Positions 47,426-57,874 of a DNA stretch of 64,000 bases are shown one piece after another. The notes under the pieces are model-generated. The model was not told the DNA's origin. It searched no databases and saw only the letters and a program-made list of their open reading frames with translations. Origin of the DNA: Roseobacter sp. Lineage in GTDB: Bacteria > Pseudomonadota > Alphaproteobacteria > Rhodobacterales > Rhodobacteraceae. Each line of letters begins with the position of its first letter. Position 1 is the first letter of the stretch. Location of the stretch: NCBI GenBank assembly GCA_015665415.1, contig JADFAE010000010.1, positions 372,001-436,000 of the forward strand, in the 5' to 3' direction. Both the position numbers and the translations under genes were made by a program.

Positions 47426-47986
47426 TTATCCGACCTCTTTCATTGCATTCTGTAGGGAGTTGAGCTTGGAGCGGATCGAGCTATCGATCATCTTCGAGCC
47501 CACTTTAACGACGAGACCGCCAATGATGCTTTCATCGACGGTTGCATTGATGGTAATCTTCTTGCCCACGCGCTCTGCCAAGGTTTTGGCCAGCTTTTCG
47601 CTTTGGGTCTTTGTCAGTGCTTTTGCCGAAACCACATCGGCAGTCACTTCACCGCGGGCTTCTGCCAGACGATCCCGCAGCGCGGAAATCAGTGCAGGAA
47701 CCACAAACAGACGGCGCTTCTGCGCCATCAAAGCCAGGGTGTTTCGCAACACGGGTGCAAGACCCATCTTGTCAGCAACCGCCGAGATGGCGGCCCCCTG
47801 CTCGTCCCGTGAAATCAGCGGCGAGCTGATCAGGTTCTGCAGATCGTCACTGTCAGCCAGGGCAGCTGCCAGATCGTTGATGCTGGTTTCAAGGCTATCA
47901 AGCGCCTTGCTCTCTTCGGCGATCTCAAAGACCGCAGTGGCATAGCGCGCAGCAATGCCTGCTGAAATCGAAGCTGGTTCGGACAC
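47426..47986 (-). CDS. atpH: F1 ATP synthase delta subunit
   Basis: 186 residues, joins F1 to the peripheral stalk. Seen: ISAGIAARYATAVFEIAEESKALDSLE at the start, FVVPALISALRDRLAEARGEVTADVVSAKAL in the middle and the C-terminal IIGGLVVKVGSKMIDSSIRSKLNSL signature. The start is taken as GTG at 47986, which follows GGAAGG and gives the usual length; an ATG at 48067 gives 27 extra unlike residues. First gene of the operon; F0 genes are not in the window. Confidence 0.95.
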   Translation of the reverse strand: MSEPASISAGIAARYATAVFEIAEESKALDSLETSINDLAAALADSDDLQNLISSPLISRDEQGAAISAVADKMGLAPVLRNTLALMAQKRRLFVVPALISALRDRLAEARGEVTADVVSAKALTKTQSEKLAKTLAERVGKKITINATVDESIIGGLVVKVGSKMIDSSIRSKLNSLQNAMKEVG

Positions 47987-48430
47987 GTCCACCCTTCCGA
48001 CATTTTGGCCCCGGTTGGCATATCTGCGACACAGACGGCGTCCGGGGGCGTGAGTCAGCCCTCCCAAGATGGAAGGGCGTTAAAATCAGCGTGGATGTAG
48101 CAGAGCGTTAGCAACCTATCAACTGTCTATAATGGCAACAGTGAAATGGTTGAATTAAGCATTTTCAACACCTTAGCCAAAGTGCGGCCCTTTGCCCCCA
48201 CAAAGTTGGGCAAATTTATCCGTCGAACTGGATCAAATTGCGATTCCTCAGGCGGCAAAAACGACCCAAAACGGCAAAACAGCCCTGGTCTGATGGCCCC
48301 AGATTCAAGACCCCAGCCCTAAAAATAGAAACAGAATCATCTTAAACCGGCGTTCTGCGCCCGCCGCCACACCAAGGCCTAGTGCCAAGCGAATTCTCCA
48401 TCGCCAGTCGCGCAGCGGATGCACCTTGCC
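47987..48430. other. Upstream region of the F1 operon
   Basis: No gene. The part nearest atpH carries the likely operon promoter (48128-48156). The remainder, up to the end of the methyltransferase gene, is moderately AT-rich around 48130-48200. It holds a long leader of about 130 bases; no RNA structure that I recognise. Confidence 0.45.
48128..48156 (-). promoter_or_regulatory. Putative promoter of atpHAGDC
   Basis: Minus strand TTCAAC (48151-48156), 17-base spacer, TATAGA (48128-48133). A second candidate, TTGATA with TACATC, lies just downstream (near 48098-48126). Either fits a sigma-70 promoter; choice by eye. Confidence 0.4.
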
Positions 48431-49177
48431 TCAGGCGGGTTCGGCAATCGGGTTTGACAGCCCTTCCAGAACGCGGATCGGGTTCGCCCGTTTGACCTTG
48501 GTCATATGGCCACGTTGCGGGTGGGTCATCTTACTGACCTCCACCATGAAGACGCCCCCCGCCAGCATGGCCGGCAACTTCCGCCCGATGCGCTCGAACA
48601 GGGCACCGGACTTGAGCCAGAACCGTTTCTGGCTGGGCAGCCGGTACAGCGCCGCTGCGTGATGCTCGATGGTGAACTCATGCAGGCGCAATTGGTTCTC
48701 CAGCTGGATCAGCGTATAGGGTCGGCCATAACCAAAGGGGGTCTTGTCAGAGCGCGCCCAGAACCCGGCCCGATTGGGCACCACAAAGATCGCACGCCCC
48801 CCCGGTCCCAACACCCGGCGGCATTCCTCCAACAGCTGGGTCGGGCGTTCCGAGGTCTCCAGCCCGTGCATTACCACCAGCCGATCCACCCGGCCGGTTT
48901 CAATCGGCCAGAGCGTCTCTTCACAGAGCACCGAGACATTAGGCATCCCGGCCGGCCATTGCATGACCCCCTGCGGTCCCGGCATCAAGGCGATCACCCG
49001 CCGTGCCTCGGCCAGGTAAGGCCTCATCAAAGGGGCGGCAAAGCCAAATCCCGCCATGGTCTGGCCTGCCGCGTCGGGCCAGAATTCCAGCAGCCGGTTG
49101 CGCACCGAGGCCTGCGCCGCACGGCCCAGCGTGCTGCGGTAGTAAAAGTTCCTAAGGTCCTGAACATCAAGATGCAT
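48431..49177 (-). CDS. Class I SAM-dependent methyltransferase
   Basis: 248 residues. N-terminal [46 protein letters not shown] is typical of an alphaproteobacterial methyltransferase usually found divergent from gloB, as here. The SAM fold shows [40 protein letters not shown] (motif post I and IV). The glycine motif I is degenerate (AGFGFAAP). The C-terminal 60 residues are basic. Substrate unknown. The ATG at 49177 is the conserved start; the earlier frame overlaps gloB. Confidence 0.9.
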   Translation of the reverse strand: MHLDVQDLRNFYYRSTLGRAAQASVRNRLLEFWPDAAGQTMAGFGFAAPLMRPYLAEARRVIALMPGPQGVMQWPAGMPNVSVLCEETLWPIETGRVDRLVVMHGLETSERPTQLLEECRRVLGPGGRAIFVVPNRAGFWARSDKTPFGYGRPYTLIQLENQLRLHEFTIEHHAAALYRLPSQKRFWLKSGALFERIGRKLPAMLAGGVFMVEVSKMTHPQRGHMTKVKRANPIRVLEGLSNPIAEPA

Positions 49178-49238
49178 TGCGGGCGCCTGTTTCTTCGGCC
49201 AATCTGAGCGCAGTGTAACAATGCCGAGGCGAAAGACC

Positions 49239-50006
49239 ATGCCCCTTGAGATCATTACTCTCCCCTGTCTTGCGGATAACTATGCCTATCTGTTGCATGA
49301 TGCCAAGAGCGGCAGGACCGCTCTGGTCGACGCGCCCGAAGTGGCCCCGATCAAAGCCGCCCTTGCCGCGCGCGGTTGGGGCTTGGATGTCATCCTGCTC
49401 ACCCATCACCACTATGATCATATCGACGGTGCTGAAGAGCTGCGCGAAACCTATGGAGCCAAGATCTATGGCGCGCGCGCGGATGCCCATCGCCTGCCGC
49501 CCCTGGATCACGCGCTGGACCCTGAAGTGAGCTTTGATCTGTTTGGCGAACAGGTCGCTGTGCTCGACGTTTCAGGCCATACCATCGGGCACATCGCCTT
49601 TTACCTGGCCGAAAGCAATGCCGCCTTTACCGCCGACAGCCTGATGGCGCTTGGTTGCGGGCGTCTGTTTGAAGGCCCCCCCGACATGATGTGGCGAAGC
49701 CTGAACCGGCTGATGGGGTTGCCGCCACAAACCCTAATTTACTCAGGCCACGAATACACCCAGGCCAACGCCCGCTTTGCCGCGACGATCGAGCCAGACA
49801 ATGCCAAATTGCAATTGAGAATTGCGGACATCGACGCAAAACGCGCCAAAGGTGAAGCCACGGTTCCAGCCCTTTTACAGCTCGAGCTGGACACAAATCC
49901 GTTTTTGCGCGCGCACCTGGGAGACGTTAAGTCAGCCATTGGCATGGAAGGTATTGAAAGCGCTGAGGTATTTGCTGAAATTCGCGGGCGGAAGGATCGT
50001 TTTTAG
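49239..50006 (+). CDS. gloB: Hydroxyacylglutathione hydrolase (glyoxalase II)
   Basis: 255 residues, metallo-beta-lactamase fold; hydrolyses S-lactoylglutathione in methylglyoxal detoxification. Zinc motif [10 protein letters not shown] (about 58-67), [32 protein letters not shown] and [14 protein letters not shown] for substrate binding. The conserved start is [19 protein letters not shown], so the ATG at 49239 is chosen, 18 bases inside the longest frame. Divergent from the methyltransferase. Confidence 0.97.
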   Translation: MPLEIITLPCLADNYAYLLHDAKSGRTALVDAPEVAPIKAALAARGWGLDVILLTHHHYDHIDGAEELRETYGAKIYGARADAHRLPPLDHALDPEVSFDLFGEQVAVLDVSGHTIGHIAFYLAESNAAFTADSLMALGCGRLFEGPPDMMWRSLNRLMGLPPQTLIYSGHEYTQANARFAATIEPDNAKLQLRIADIDAKRAKGEATVPALLQLELDTNPFLRAHLGDVKSAIGMEGIESAEVFAEIRGRKDRF

Positions 50007-50211
50007 GGCGTATCTCCGCCTCCTAGGCCCGTGGCGGGAGGTCGTAATTTGACCGCTTTCGAAAGAAATGTGACCTAAATTTGAAAGAAAGTCCTTGAAG
50101 CTGCCGCTCTATCAACCAAACTCTAATACTATGGAGACATGGTTGATGCAGGGGTGGAATTGGTAAACAAGCCAGCCACCCCGGCCAACCCAAGAACAGA
50201 GGAGCACGCCC

Positions 50212-52539
50212 GTGCCTTCATTCTCGAGCACATTAGAACAAGCCATTCACGCCGCACTTGCGCTGGCGAATGAACGGCGTCATGAGTTTGCCACACTGGA
50301 ACATCTGCTGCTGGCATTGACCGAAGAACCCGAAGCCGCCCGTGTCATGCGCGCCTGTAGCGTTGATCTCACAGAATTGCGCGCCTCGCTGGTGGAATTC
50401 GTCGACGAGGACCTCGCCAATCTGGTGACCGATGTCGATGGCTCGGAGGCGGTGCCCACCGCGGCCTTCCAGCGGGTGATCCAGCGGGCGGCCATACACG
50501 TCCAAAGCTCTGGCCGGACCGAGGTCACTGGGGCCAACGTGTTGGTTGCGATCTTTGCAGAACGCGAAAGCGATGCAGCCTATTTCCTGCAGGACCAGGA
50601 CATGACCCGTTACGACGCGGTGAATTTCATCGCCCATGGGGTGGCCAAGGATCCCGCCTTTGGCGAGTCTCGGCCCGTTGCAGGCGCACCCGAAAGCGAA
50701 GAGGAGGCCATGAGCCCGCCTCCGTCAGACGGGGAAAAAAAAGAAAGCGCGCTAGACAAATACTGCGTCGATCTCAACGCAAAATCCCGCGAGGGTGACA
50801 TTGATCCGCTGATCGGGCGCAGCCACGAAGTCGAGCGTTGCATCCAGGTACTGTGCCGTCGCCGCAAGAACAATCCGCTGCTGGTCGGAGATCCGGGTGT
50901 TGGCAAGACCGCCATCGCCGAAGGGCTGGCGCGCAAGATTGTTCAGGGCGAAGTGCCCAATGTTCTCTCGCAAACGACCATCTTCTCGCTCGACATGGGG
51001 GCGCTATTGGCCGGCACCCGCTATCGCGGCGATTTTGAAGAACGTCTCAAGGCGGTAGTGACAGAGCTGGAAGATCACCCCGACGGCGTTTTGTTCATCG
51101 ATGAAATCCACACCGTGATTGGCGCAGGCGCGACCTCTGGCGGCGCAATGGATGCCTCCAACCTGCTGAAACCTGCCCTGCAGGGCGGCAAACTGCGCAC
51201 CATGGGCTCCACCACCTACAAAGAATTCCGTCAGCACTTCGAGAAAGACCGCGCTCTGTCGCGGCGCTTCCAGAAAATCGACGTGAATGAGCCCAGTGTG
51301 CCGGATTCGATCGAGATCCTGAAAGGGTTGAAACCCTATTTCGAGGAGCATCACAGCATCAAGTTCACTGCGGATGCGATCAAATCCGCCGTCGAGCTGG
51401 CCGCGCGTTACATCAACGACCGCAAGCTGCCCGACAAGGCCATCGACGTCATCGACGAGGCTGGCGCGGCGCAACATCTGGTGCCCGAAAGCAAGCGTCG
51501 CAAGACCATCGGCGTCAAAGAGATCGAGGCCGTGGTGGCCAAGATCGCCCGCATTCCGCCCAAGAGCGTCACCAAGGACGATGCCGAGGTGCTCAAGGAT
51601 CTGGAGAAAAGCCTCAAGCGGGTGGTCTTTGGCCAGGACGATGCCATTGATGCGCTCTCCAGCGCCATCAAACTGGCCCGTGCCGGTCTGCGTGAACCCG
51701 AAAAGCCCATTGGCAACTATCTCTTTGCGGGCCCCACCGGGGTTGGCAAAACCGAAGTCGCCAAACAGCTGGCCGATACCCTGGGTGTAGAACTGCTGCG
51801 CTTTGACATGTCGGAATACATGGAAAAACACGCAGTCTCGCGCCTCATCGGGGCCCCTCCCGGCTATGTCGGCTTTGATCAGGGCGGATTGCTGACTGAT
51901 GGCGTTGATCAGCACCCCCATTGTGTGCTGCTGCTGGACGAGATCGAAAAGGCGCATCCGGATGTCTTCAACATCCTGTTGCAGGTGATGGACAATGGTC
52001 AATTGACCGATCACAACGGCCGCGCGGTGAATTTCCGCAACGTGGTTCTGATCATGACCTCCAATGCCGGTGCTTCGGATATGGCCAAGGCTGCCATCGG
52101 CTTTGGACGTGACCGTCGCGAAGGGGAAGACACCGCCGCGATTGAGCGCACCTTCACACCTGAGTTCCGCAACCGTCTGGATGCTGTGATCGCCTTTGCG
52201 CCATTGCCCAAAGAGGTGATCCTGCAAGTGGTCGAGAAATTCGTGCTCCAGCTGGAAGCGCAATTGATGGACCGCAATGTCTCGATCGAACTGACCCGTA
52301 AAGCCGCCGAGTGGCTGGCTGACAAAGGCTATGATGACCGCATGGGGGCACGGCCCTTGGGTCGGGTCATCCAGGAGCACATCAAAAAGCCGCTCGCCGA
52401 AGAGCTGCTCTTTGGCAAGCTGGCAAAGGGTGGTTTGGTCAAGGTTGGCATCAAGGATGGCAAACTGGACCTGCGGATCGAAGGCCCCGGCAAGCCCCGG
52501 ATCTCCGGCGACAAGCCGCCTCTGCTGACTGCCGACTGA
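50212..52539 (+). CDS. clpA: ATP-dependent Clp protease ATPase subunit ClpA
   Basis: 775 residues. N-domain (about 1-140) for substrate and ClpS binding, then two AAA+ rings: Walker [14 protein letters not shown] with [14 protein letters not shown], and [13 protein letters not shown] with [19 protein letters not shown]. An IGFG loop (AAIGFGRD) for docking to ClpP is present. It unfolds proteins and feeds ClpP. The start is GTG with AGAGGAG 8 bases ahead. clpS is not next to it in this window. The M23 gene starts 2 bases after its stop. Confidence 0.97.
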   Translation: MPSFSSTLEQAIHAALALANERRHEFATLEHLLLALTEEPEAARVMRACSVDLTELRASLVEFVDEDLANLVTDVDGSEAVPTAAFQRVIQRAAIHVQSSGRTEVTGANVLVAIFAERESDAAYFLQDQDMTRYDAVNFIAHGVAKDPAFGESRPVAGAPESEEEAMSPPPSDGEKKESALDKYCVDLNAKSREGDIDPLIGRSHEVERCIQVLCRRRKNNPLLVGDPGVGKTAIAEGLARKIVQGEVPNVLSQTTIFSLDMGALLAGTRYRGDFEERLKAVVTELEDHPDGVLFIDEIHTVIGAGATSGGAMDASNLLKPALQGGKLRTMGSTTYKEFRQHFEKDRALSRRFQKIDVNEPSVPDSIEILKGLKPYFEEHHSIKFTADAIKSAVELAARYINDRKLPDKAIDVIDEAGAAQHLVPESKRRKTIGVKEIEAVVAKIARIPPKSVTKDDAEVLKDLEKSLKRVVFGQDDAIDALSSAIKLARAGLREPEKPIGNYLFAGPTGVGKTEVAKQLADTLGVELLRFDMSEYMEKHAVSRLIGAPPGYVGFDQGGLLTDGVDQHPHCVLLLDEIEKAHPDVFNILLQVMDNGQLTDHNGRAVNFRNVVLIMTSNAGASDMAKAAIGFGRDRREGEDTAAIERTFTPEFRNRLDAVIAFAPLPKEVILQVVEKFVLQLEAQLMDRNVSIELTRKAAEWLADKGYDDRMGARPLGRVIQEHIKKPLAEELLFGKLAKGGLVKVGIKDGKLDLRIEGPGKPRISGDKPPLLTAD

Positions 52540-52541
52540 CG

Positions 52542-53543
52542 ATGCGGTTGCCAATTGAGGCTTTGCTTCTGACGCTCGTCGCGACTCCGATCGCGGCGAA
52601 CGATCTTTCCTTGAGCTGGCCGGTGGATTGCACCCTTGGTGAAAACTGCCATATCCAACAATATGTCGATCATGACCCCGGACCCGGTGCCCAGGACTAC
52701 CGCTGTGCACCGCTGAGCTATCAGGGCCACAAGGGCACCGATATTGGCATCCCCTACCTCACCGAGGTACAGCGCGGCATTGCAGTGCGCGCGGCGGCCC
52801 CTGGCGTCGTTGTTGGTCTGCGTGACCGCATGCCGGACCTCTATGCCACCGAAGAAATCGCCGAAAGCCTGAAGGGGCGCGAATGCGGCAACGGCGTGGT
52901 GCTGCGCCATGAGGGGGGCTGGGAAACCCAATATTGCCACATGAAGCTGGGGTCGGTGCAGGTCCAAAAGGGACAAAAGGTGCAGGCTGGTACCCAGCTC
53001 GGAGAGATCGGCCTCTCGGGCAAGACGCAGTTCCCGCATCTGCATCTTGCCGTGCGCCACAATGGCGAGATTGTCGACCCCTTTGCGCCAGACGGCAGCG
53101 ACAGCACCAGCTGCGAGACCGCGCCAACAGCTGTGGATACAGCAGCCGCCACAGGCGCTGGCCTCTGGGCTGAGCCGGTGCCCTATCAGCCAGGTGGCTT
53201 TCTGGGCGTTGGTTTCAACACGGCGGTGCCCGAGTTTCAGGCGATCAAATCCGGCAATGCGGCGGTTTCGAGGCTTTCCCCCGACTCCCCGGCCCTGGTC
53301 TTCTGGGCCTATGCCTTTGGTGGTCAGGCCGCTGACCGTGTTCGCCTGAGCATTTCCGGGCCCGAGGGCGTTTTCTCGGTGCATGAGGTCACATTGGAGC
53401 GCAATCAGGCCCAGTTTTTCCGCGCCTCCGGCAAGCGATTGCGCAACAAATCCTGGGTTCAGGGACGCTACAGTGGCGTTGCGGTGTTGATCCGCGATGA
53501 CGTGGAAATCGATCGGATCGAACAAGAAATCGTTGTCAGATAA
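52542..53543 (+). CDS. Secreted M23-family metallopeptidase (LytM-like)
   Basis: 333 residues with a signal peptide (MRLPIEALLLTLVATPIAA). Peptidase M23 domain about 50-185: zinc ligands in GHKGTDIGIPY and HLHLAVRHNGE, with the ECGNGVVLRHEGGWETQYCHM strand; the HxxxD and HxH motifs are both intact. It should cleave peptidoglycan cross-bridges. The C-terminal half (about 200-333) is a beta-rich region of unknown role. Several cysteines fit disulfides in the periplasm. It abuts clpA, so cotranscription is likely though the functions differ. Confidence 0.93.
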   Translation: MRLPIEALLLTLVATPIAANDLSLSWPVDCTLGENCHIQQYVDHDPGPGAQDYRCAPLSYQGHKGTDIGIPYLTEVQRGIAVRAAAPGVVVGLRDRMPDLYATEEIAESLKGRECGNGVVLRHEGGWETQYCHMKLGSVQVQKGQKVQAGTQLGEIGLSGKTQFPHLHLAVRHNGEIVDPFAPDGSDSTSCETAPTAVDTAAATGAGLWAEPVPYQPGGFLGVGFNTAVPEFQAIKSGNAAVSRLSPDSPALVFWAYAFGGQAADRVRLSISGPEGVFSVHEVTLERNQAQFFRASGKRLRNKSWVQGRYSGVAVLIRDDVEIDRIEQEIVVR

Positions 53544-53602
53544 CACAAAGGTAGCACGAGCTCCGCACCCGAGCTCTCTACCGCTCCGCTATTCGACAGC
53601 TT

Positions 53603-55978
53603 CTAGCGCTCAGTGAACTTCAACTCGATCCGGCGGTTCTGCGCCCGGGCCTCGGGGGTATCAGCCTCATTTACGGGCTGATACTCGCCAAATCCATTTG
53701 CCGCCAACCGGTCCGGCGCAATCCCCAGACCTTCGATCATGAAACGGACCACCGACAGCGCCCGCCCCTGGCTCAGCTCCCAGTTATCGCTGTATTTGCC
53801 ACTGCCAGCCATGACCGTGTTGTCGGTATGGCCATCCACCCGGATGATCCAGTTCAGTTCAGGCGGAATTTCAGCCGCCACCGATTGCAGGATCTGGGCC
53901 ACCTTGGCAATCTCGACTTCGCCATCAGTCGACAGCGTGGCACTGCCCGGATCAAACAACACTTCCGAGGCAAAAACAAAACGATCCCCCTCGATGCGCA
54001 CCCCTTGCTGATTGCCCAGCACATTGCGCAAGCGACCAAAGAACTCTGAACGATAGCGCTCCAAGTCCTGGGCTTTGGTCTCCAGATCCGCCGCCTTGCT
54101 GGCCAGGGCGTCGGCTTCCGCCTGCAGGCGCTTGCGCTCTTTTTCCTCCAGCAGGCGGCGGCGACGCTCTTCGGAGGCGGCACGGGCCAGGGCCGAATTC
54201 AAATCCTGTCCCAGATTCTGCAATTGTACCTGTTGGGCAACGTCGCGCGCCTGATAGTCATCCAGAATGGCCTGCAGCCCCCCCAATTGTTCCCGTAGGG
54301 CCGCAACCTGTTGGTTCAACAGTGCCGCCTCGCGGTGCGCCGCCGCCGAAAGGGTCTTTTCTTCGGAAAGGGCCAGTTCCGCCTGCGCCAACAGGGCTGC
54401 CCGTTCCTGCGCCAATGTGCTTTGCGAGACAGCTCCGCTTTCCGCTTCCTTTTGGGCGTTCAGAGCCGCCAGTAGCCGTTGTTGCAGCACCTCGCGATCG
54501 CTGGCCGCGGCCTGAGCATTCTCCAGCGCGTCCAGCGCCTGCAGCAAACGTCGCTCAACGGTGGCCTGATCTTCAGCGGTGGTGGAGGCCGCATTTTGCG
54601 CCAGAGCCAGATCGTTTTGTGCCTGCGCCAGTTCGGCCTCAAGCCCTGCCATCACCGAAGCCGCATCCGCCTGCAATTGCGCCAACTCCGTTTGCAACTG
54701 GCGCTGCGTCGCATCTGCGTCATCCCGCTGCGCTACCAGCTGCCGCTCCAGACGCAACAGAGCCTCGGCATGCTGGTTCTGCAAGGTGCGCAATTCCGCC
54801 TGATACTGGGTTTCGGTTTCAACCGTGACCGCCCGTTGCCGCGCCAGCTCCGCTTCCAGGGCAGCCTTGCTTTGCGCCGCCTGCCGAACCGCAGCATCCA
54901 GCTCCCCGGTCAGTCGATCCCGCGTGGCGCTGCTGTCCAGCCGCAACCGGTCAAGCTCTGCCTCCAGAGCACTCACCCGGCCTTCGGCGGCGGATTGTGT
55001 CACCTCCATCTGCGCCAGGACCCGCGTCAGACGTTCAGCTAATTCGTCGCGCTGCCGCGATTGCGCCTTGGCCGCCTCCAGCGTGGCCAGCGCCTGTTCC
55101 AGGTCCTGGTCCAACCGATCCCGCGCCGCATCCGCTGCCGCCAGCAGGGTCAAGGTATCCTCTGCCTCCTGTCGTTGGCGCTCTAGCGACAGGGTCATCG
55201 CGGTCAGTTCCGCATCTGCTGCCTCCAGCTTGGCGCGCAGCGCTTCGGCGGCGGCGGCCTCAACCAAACGGGCTTGTTCCTCGGCACTCAGCTGGTTGGA
55301 GAGATCTACCAATTCACCTGCCCGGGCTTCGCCTTCGGATTGCAAATCGGCAATCAATGTCTCCAAAGCTTCGCGTTTGGCAGCGGCCAGCCGGGCCGCT
55401 TCGACCCCGGTGTCAATTTCGCCGCGTGCCTGTGCCAGGGCCAGGTTGAGCGCCTCTTGCTCGCTCAGCAATGTTGCGCGGTCTGCTTCAAGACGTTCGC
55501 GATCCTGAGAGAGGGCCGCAATCTGCGCCTCTGCCGCGTCGCGCCCGGCAATGAAACTGGCGACCTGGGCCTCAAAGGCGGTGATCTGGCTTTGCGCCAA
55601 CGCCAAGGCAGCCTGCTGCGCGTCCCGCTCGCTGGTCAGTCCTGCGATCACGCTACGCTGCTGCTCGATGGCGTTTTGGGCCTGGGTCAGATCGCTTTGG
55701 GTGGTGGTCAGCGTCGAGCTTAGCGCACCAAGGCGGGCATTCAGACGGCTGTTGTCCCGCTCCTCCAGACCCAAGGCACTGGCCAATGCCTGAACTTCCG
55801 CCGACAGCTCATCCAGCTCGCTCTCCTGGCCGGTGATAGTCTCGCGCAGAACAAACTGCACCACCATAAAGATGGTGAGCAGGAACATCAGCACCAGCAA
55901 AAGCCCGGTCATGGCATCGACAAATCCGGGCCAGATCGAGCTCTGAAACCTTTGACCGGTGCGCCGTGACAGGGCCAT
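53603..55978 (-). CDS. MotB/OmpA-like stator protein with a very long coiled coil
   Basis: 791 residues. A single membrane span at about 19-45 opens with GFVDAMTGLLLVLMFLL, where Asp21 sits like the proton-carrying Asp of MotB. Residues about 47-641 are nearly unbroken coiled coil rich in Ala, Glu, Gln and Arg. The end (about 642-791) is an OmpA/MotB peptidoglycan-binding domain: FASEVLFDPGSATLS, VDGHTDNTVM and SQGRALSVVRFMIEGLG. It is paired with the ExbB-like gene, whose stop lies 3 bases upstream. Together they look like a proton-driven stator anchored to the wall. Similar gene pairs occur in related genomes annotated only as peptidoglycan-binding protein plus ExbB; task unknown. Confidence 0.9.
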   Translation of the reverse strand: MALSRRTGQRFQSSIWPGFVDAMTGLLLVLMFLLTIFMVVQFVLRETITGQESELDELSAEVQALASALGLEERDNSRLNARLGALSSTLTTTQSDLTQAQNAIEQQRSVIAGLTSERDAQQAALALAQSQITAFEAQVASFIAGRDAAEAQIAALSQDRERLEADRATLLSEQEALNLALAQARGEIDTGVEAARLAAAKREALETLIADLQSEGEARAGELVDLSNQLSAEEQARLVEAAAAEALRAKLEAADAELTAMTLSLERQRQEAEDTLTLLAAADAARDRLDQDLEQALATLEAAKAQSRQRDELAERLTRVLAQMEVTQSAAEGRVSALEAELDRLRLDSSATRDRLTGELDAAVRQAAQSKAALEAELARQRAVTVETETQYQAELRTLQNQHAEALLRLERQLVAQRDDADATQRQLQTELAQLQADAASVMAGLEAELAQAQNDLALAQNAASTTAEDQATVERRLLQALDALENAQAAASDREVLQQRLLAALNAQKEAESGAVSQSTLAQERAALLAQAELALSEEKTLSAAAHREAALLNQQVAALREQLGGLQAILDDYQARDVAQQVQLQNLGQDLNSALARAASEERRRRLLEEKERKRLQAEADALASKAADLETKAQDLERYRSEFFGRLRNVLGNQQGVRIEGDRFVFASEVLFDPGSATLSTDGEVEIAKVAQILQSVAAEIPPELNWIIRVDGHTDNTVMAGSGKYSDNWELSQGRALSVVRFMIEGLGIAPDRLAANGFGEYQPVNEADTPEARAQNRRIELKFTER

Positions 55979-55981
55979 GGT

Positions 55982-57196
55982 TTAGTCCTCGTCCGGCAAA
56001 AAGTTGGACTGCGCGGGCGGTTGCGCAGGGGTCTGGCGTCGCCGTCCCCGTGGCACCGCAAAAGCCTTGACCATGAGATCGATATCTTTGCGCAGCTCGG
56101 CCAGGCTTTCCTGACGGCCAGCCGAGATTTCCTCGAGGATGCGCAGCATCTGCACATCGATCGAGCGCAACCGCATGCGGCTTTCGGCATCCATGCCAAC
56201 ATCGCCATGGGCGCGCATGATCTCGGTCAGGGTCTCTTGCCCTACCGCGACCCGGTCCAGGGCGCCGGCAATGCTGGCGGATTGGTCCTGCCGGTGGTTC
56301 ATGTCGGTGATCGCGTCCACCAGCAGTGACAGTTTGTTATCGACCTCGGCGCGGCTGGTGGCGTTCTGGGCAAACATCGCCTGCAGCGCGTCCATCTGCT
56401 CTGCCATGGTATCCAGCACCTCGGAGACCACGCCGGTCTCGCCGCCGCTGCTGCCTTCTTCGCCGGAGGAAAAGCTGACCCGGGTAAAAGATGACAACCA
56501 TTCTTCCAGCTCGCGGTAAAACCGGTTCTGGCCATGGCCGGCAAACAGCTCCAGCAGGCCGACAATCAGCGACCCCGCCAAGCCCAACAGCGAGGAGGCA
56601 AAAGCCACCCCCATGCCGCCCAACTGGGCCTCAAGCCCGGTCATCAGCCGGTTGAACACCGCCAGCCCCTCTTCGCCCTCCTGCGGAGCAAGGCTGCGGA
56701 TGGTGTCGACCACCGCTGGAACAGTGGTGGCAAGACCATAAAACGTCCCCAAAAGACCGAGAAAAATCAAAAGATTAACAATGTATCGGGTAATCTCACG
56801 CTCTTCGTCGATACGCTGCGCTACCGAATCCAGTATCGAACGTGTCGAAGACGATCCCAGCTGCATCCGCGCCGCCCGGGAGCGCAACAGGGCCGCCAGG
56901 GGTGCCAGCAGCGAGGGCGCGCGATCATCGCCGTGGCTGCCACCAGAAGCAAAGCTCTCGATCCAGCGCACTGAGCCGATAAGCTGCACCACCTGCCAGA
57001 AACAGGCCAGCACCCCGATCACAAAGACCACGACGATAAAGCCATTCAGCCAGGGATTGGCCTGAAACACCGGCAACACCTTGGGCAGGGCGACAAAGAC
57101 CCCAAAGCCGGCCAATCCCAATGCGATCAACATCAGAATGATCTGTCTTACCGGTTGCGAAAACTGTGGCCTGATCTTGCGGTCTGGTTGCGCCAT
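55982..57196 (-). CDS. MotA/TolQ/ExbB-family proton channel protein
   Basis: 404 residues. Spans near 17-39, 50-70, 140-162 and 187-215; the last two (IVNLLIFLGLLGTFYGLATTVPAV and LGGMGVAFASSLLGLAGSLIVGLLELF) carry the MotA/TolQ/ExbB signature. A cytoplasmic tail of about 190 residues is helical (MAEQMDALQAMFAQ, LRSIDVQMLRILEEISAGRQESLAELRKDIDLMVKAF). Longer than ExbB (about 240), so nearer to ZorA- or GldL-like relatives in layout. Partner: the adjacent OmpA-domain protein. The two form a likely proton-driven motor. Confidence 0.92.
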   Translation of the reverse strand: MAQPDRKIRPQFSQPVRQIILMLIALGLAGFGVFVALPKVLPVFQANPWLNGFIVVVFVIGVLACFWQVVQLIGSVRWIESFASGGSHGDDRAPSLLAPLAALLRSRAARMQLGSSSTRSILDSVAQRIDEEREITRYIVNLLIFLGLLGTFYGLATTVPAVVDTIRSLAPQEGEEGLAVFNRLMTGLEAQLGGMGVAFASSLLGLAGSLIVGLLELFAGHGQNRFYRELEEWLSSFTRVSFSSGEEGSSGGETGVVSEVLDTMAEQMDALQAMFAQNATSRAEVDNKLSLLVDAITDMNHRQDQSASIAGALDRVAVGQETLTEIMRAHGDVGMDAESRMRLRSIDVQMLRILEEISAGRQESLAELRKDIDLMVKAFAVPRGRRRQTPAQPPAQSNFLPDED

Positions 57197-57272
57197 ATTG
57201 GAGGGGTCCTGACACGATTTCTGCTCAATTCGTTGCTGAGCTTAAAGCCAAAGACCCAAAAGCGCCAAGGCT

Positions 57273-57803
57273 TTATGCCGTTATTTGCCGCACCCGCGTC
57301 ATCAACCACTCCAGTTCCGCGTCGCCCAGGCCAATCTCGGCCAGATGCTCGGCGGTATTGTAGAGATATTCGGTGTTGGGTCCGCGCCCGCCCACCGCCG
57401 TGGCAATGATCTGGGCCTGCTGCTCCAGCGCCATGCCGCCACAATACTGCACATGATGCGGATCAATCACATAGGTGACCGCCGTCACCGCCGCGCCGCT
57501 GGCCAGTTCGATCTCGAGATCGCGCTCCAGATAGGCCGAGGAAATCAATTCCCGCTCGCGCAGATAGGCCAGGGTCTGCTCTTCTTCGCCTGCTGCCACA
57601 GCCAGGGCGAGCCCCTGACAATGGGCCTCTTCGATTTCGTCCAGCGCCAGCACCAGCCCGGGTTTTTCTTCACTGCCGCGGTGATGGATCGAAGACATGC
57701 AGAACGAGCGGGCATAGCCCTGCAAGGTCGCCACTTCGCTGCGCGCCACCGTGAACCCCGGGTTCCACAGCAGCGACCCATATCCGAATACCCACATTGT
57801 CAT
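57273..57803 (-). CDS. Gamma-glutamylcyclotransferase, ChaC type
   Basis: 176 residues. ChaC enzymes break glutathione into 5-oxoproline and Cys-Gly. Seen: the substrate loop FGYGSLLWNPGF (about 6-17), YARSFCMSSIHHRGSEEKPGLVLAL, and the catalytic Glu region EEEQTLAYLRERE near residue 75. Cytoplasmic. The start at 57803 is a Met two residues before the conserved WVFGYGS. Divergent from DUF2125, about 70 bases apart. Confidence 0.94.
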   Translation of the reverse strand: MTMWVFGYGSLLWNPGFTVARSEVATLQGYARSFCMSSIHHRGSEEKPGLVLALDEIEEAHCQGLALAVAAGEEEQTLAYLRERELISSAYLERDLEIELASGAAVTAVTYVIDPHHVQYCGGMALEQQAQIIATAVGGRGPNTEYLYNTAEHLAEIGLGDAELEWLMTRVRQITA

Positions 57804-57874
57804 GATCTATGGCCCTTTTTTGTCGGGGCCTATAAACAGCATATTGCCGCCTAGAAAAAGAGGGTCTTTGCAGA

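Noticed and set aside
51004-52710. 568-codon open frame antisense to clpA
   Set aside because: Mirror frame of clpA with no protein-like pattern of its own.
53603-57196. Zorya-type phage defence system
   Set aside because: Only the motor-like pair is present; no ZorC, ZorD or ZorE, and the long coil is on the OmpA-domain subunit rather than on the channel subunit tail.
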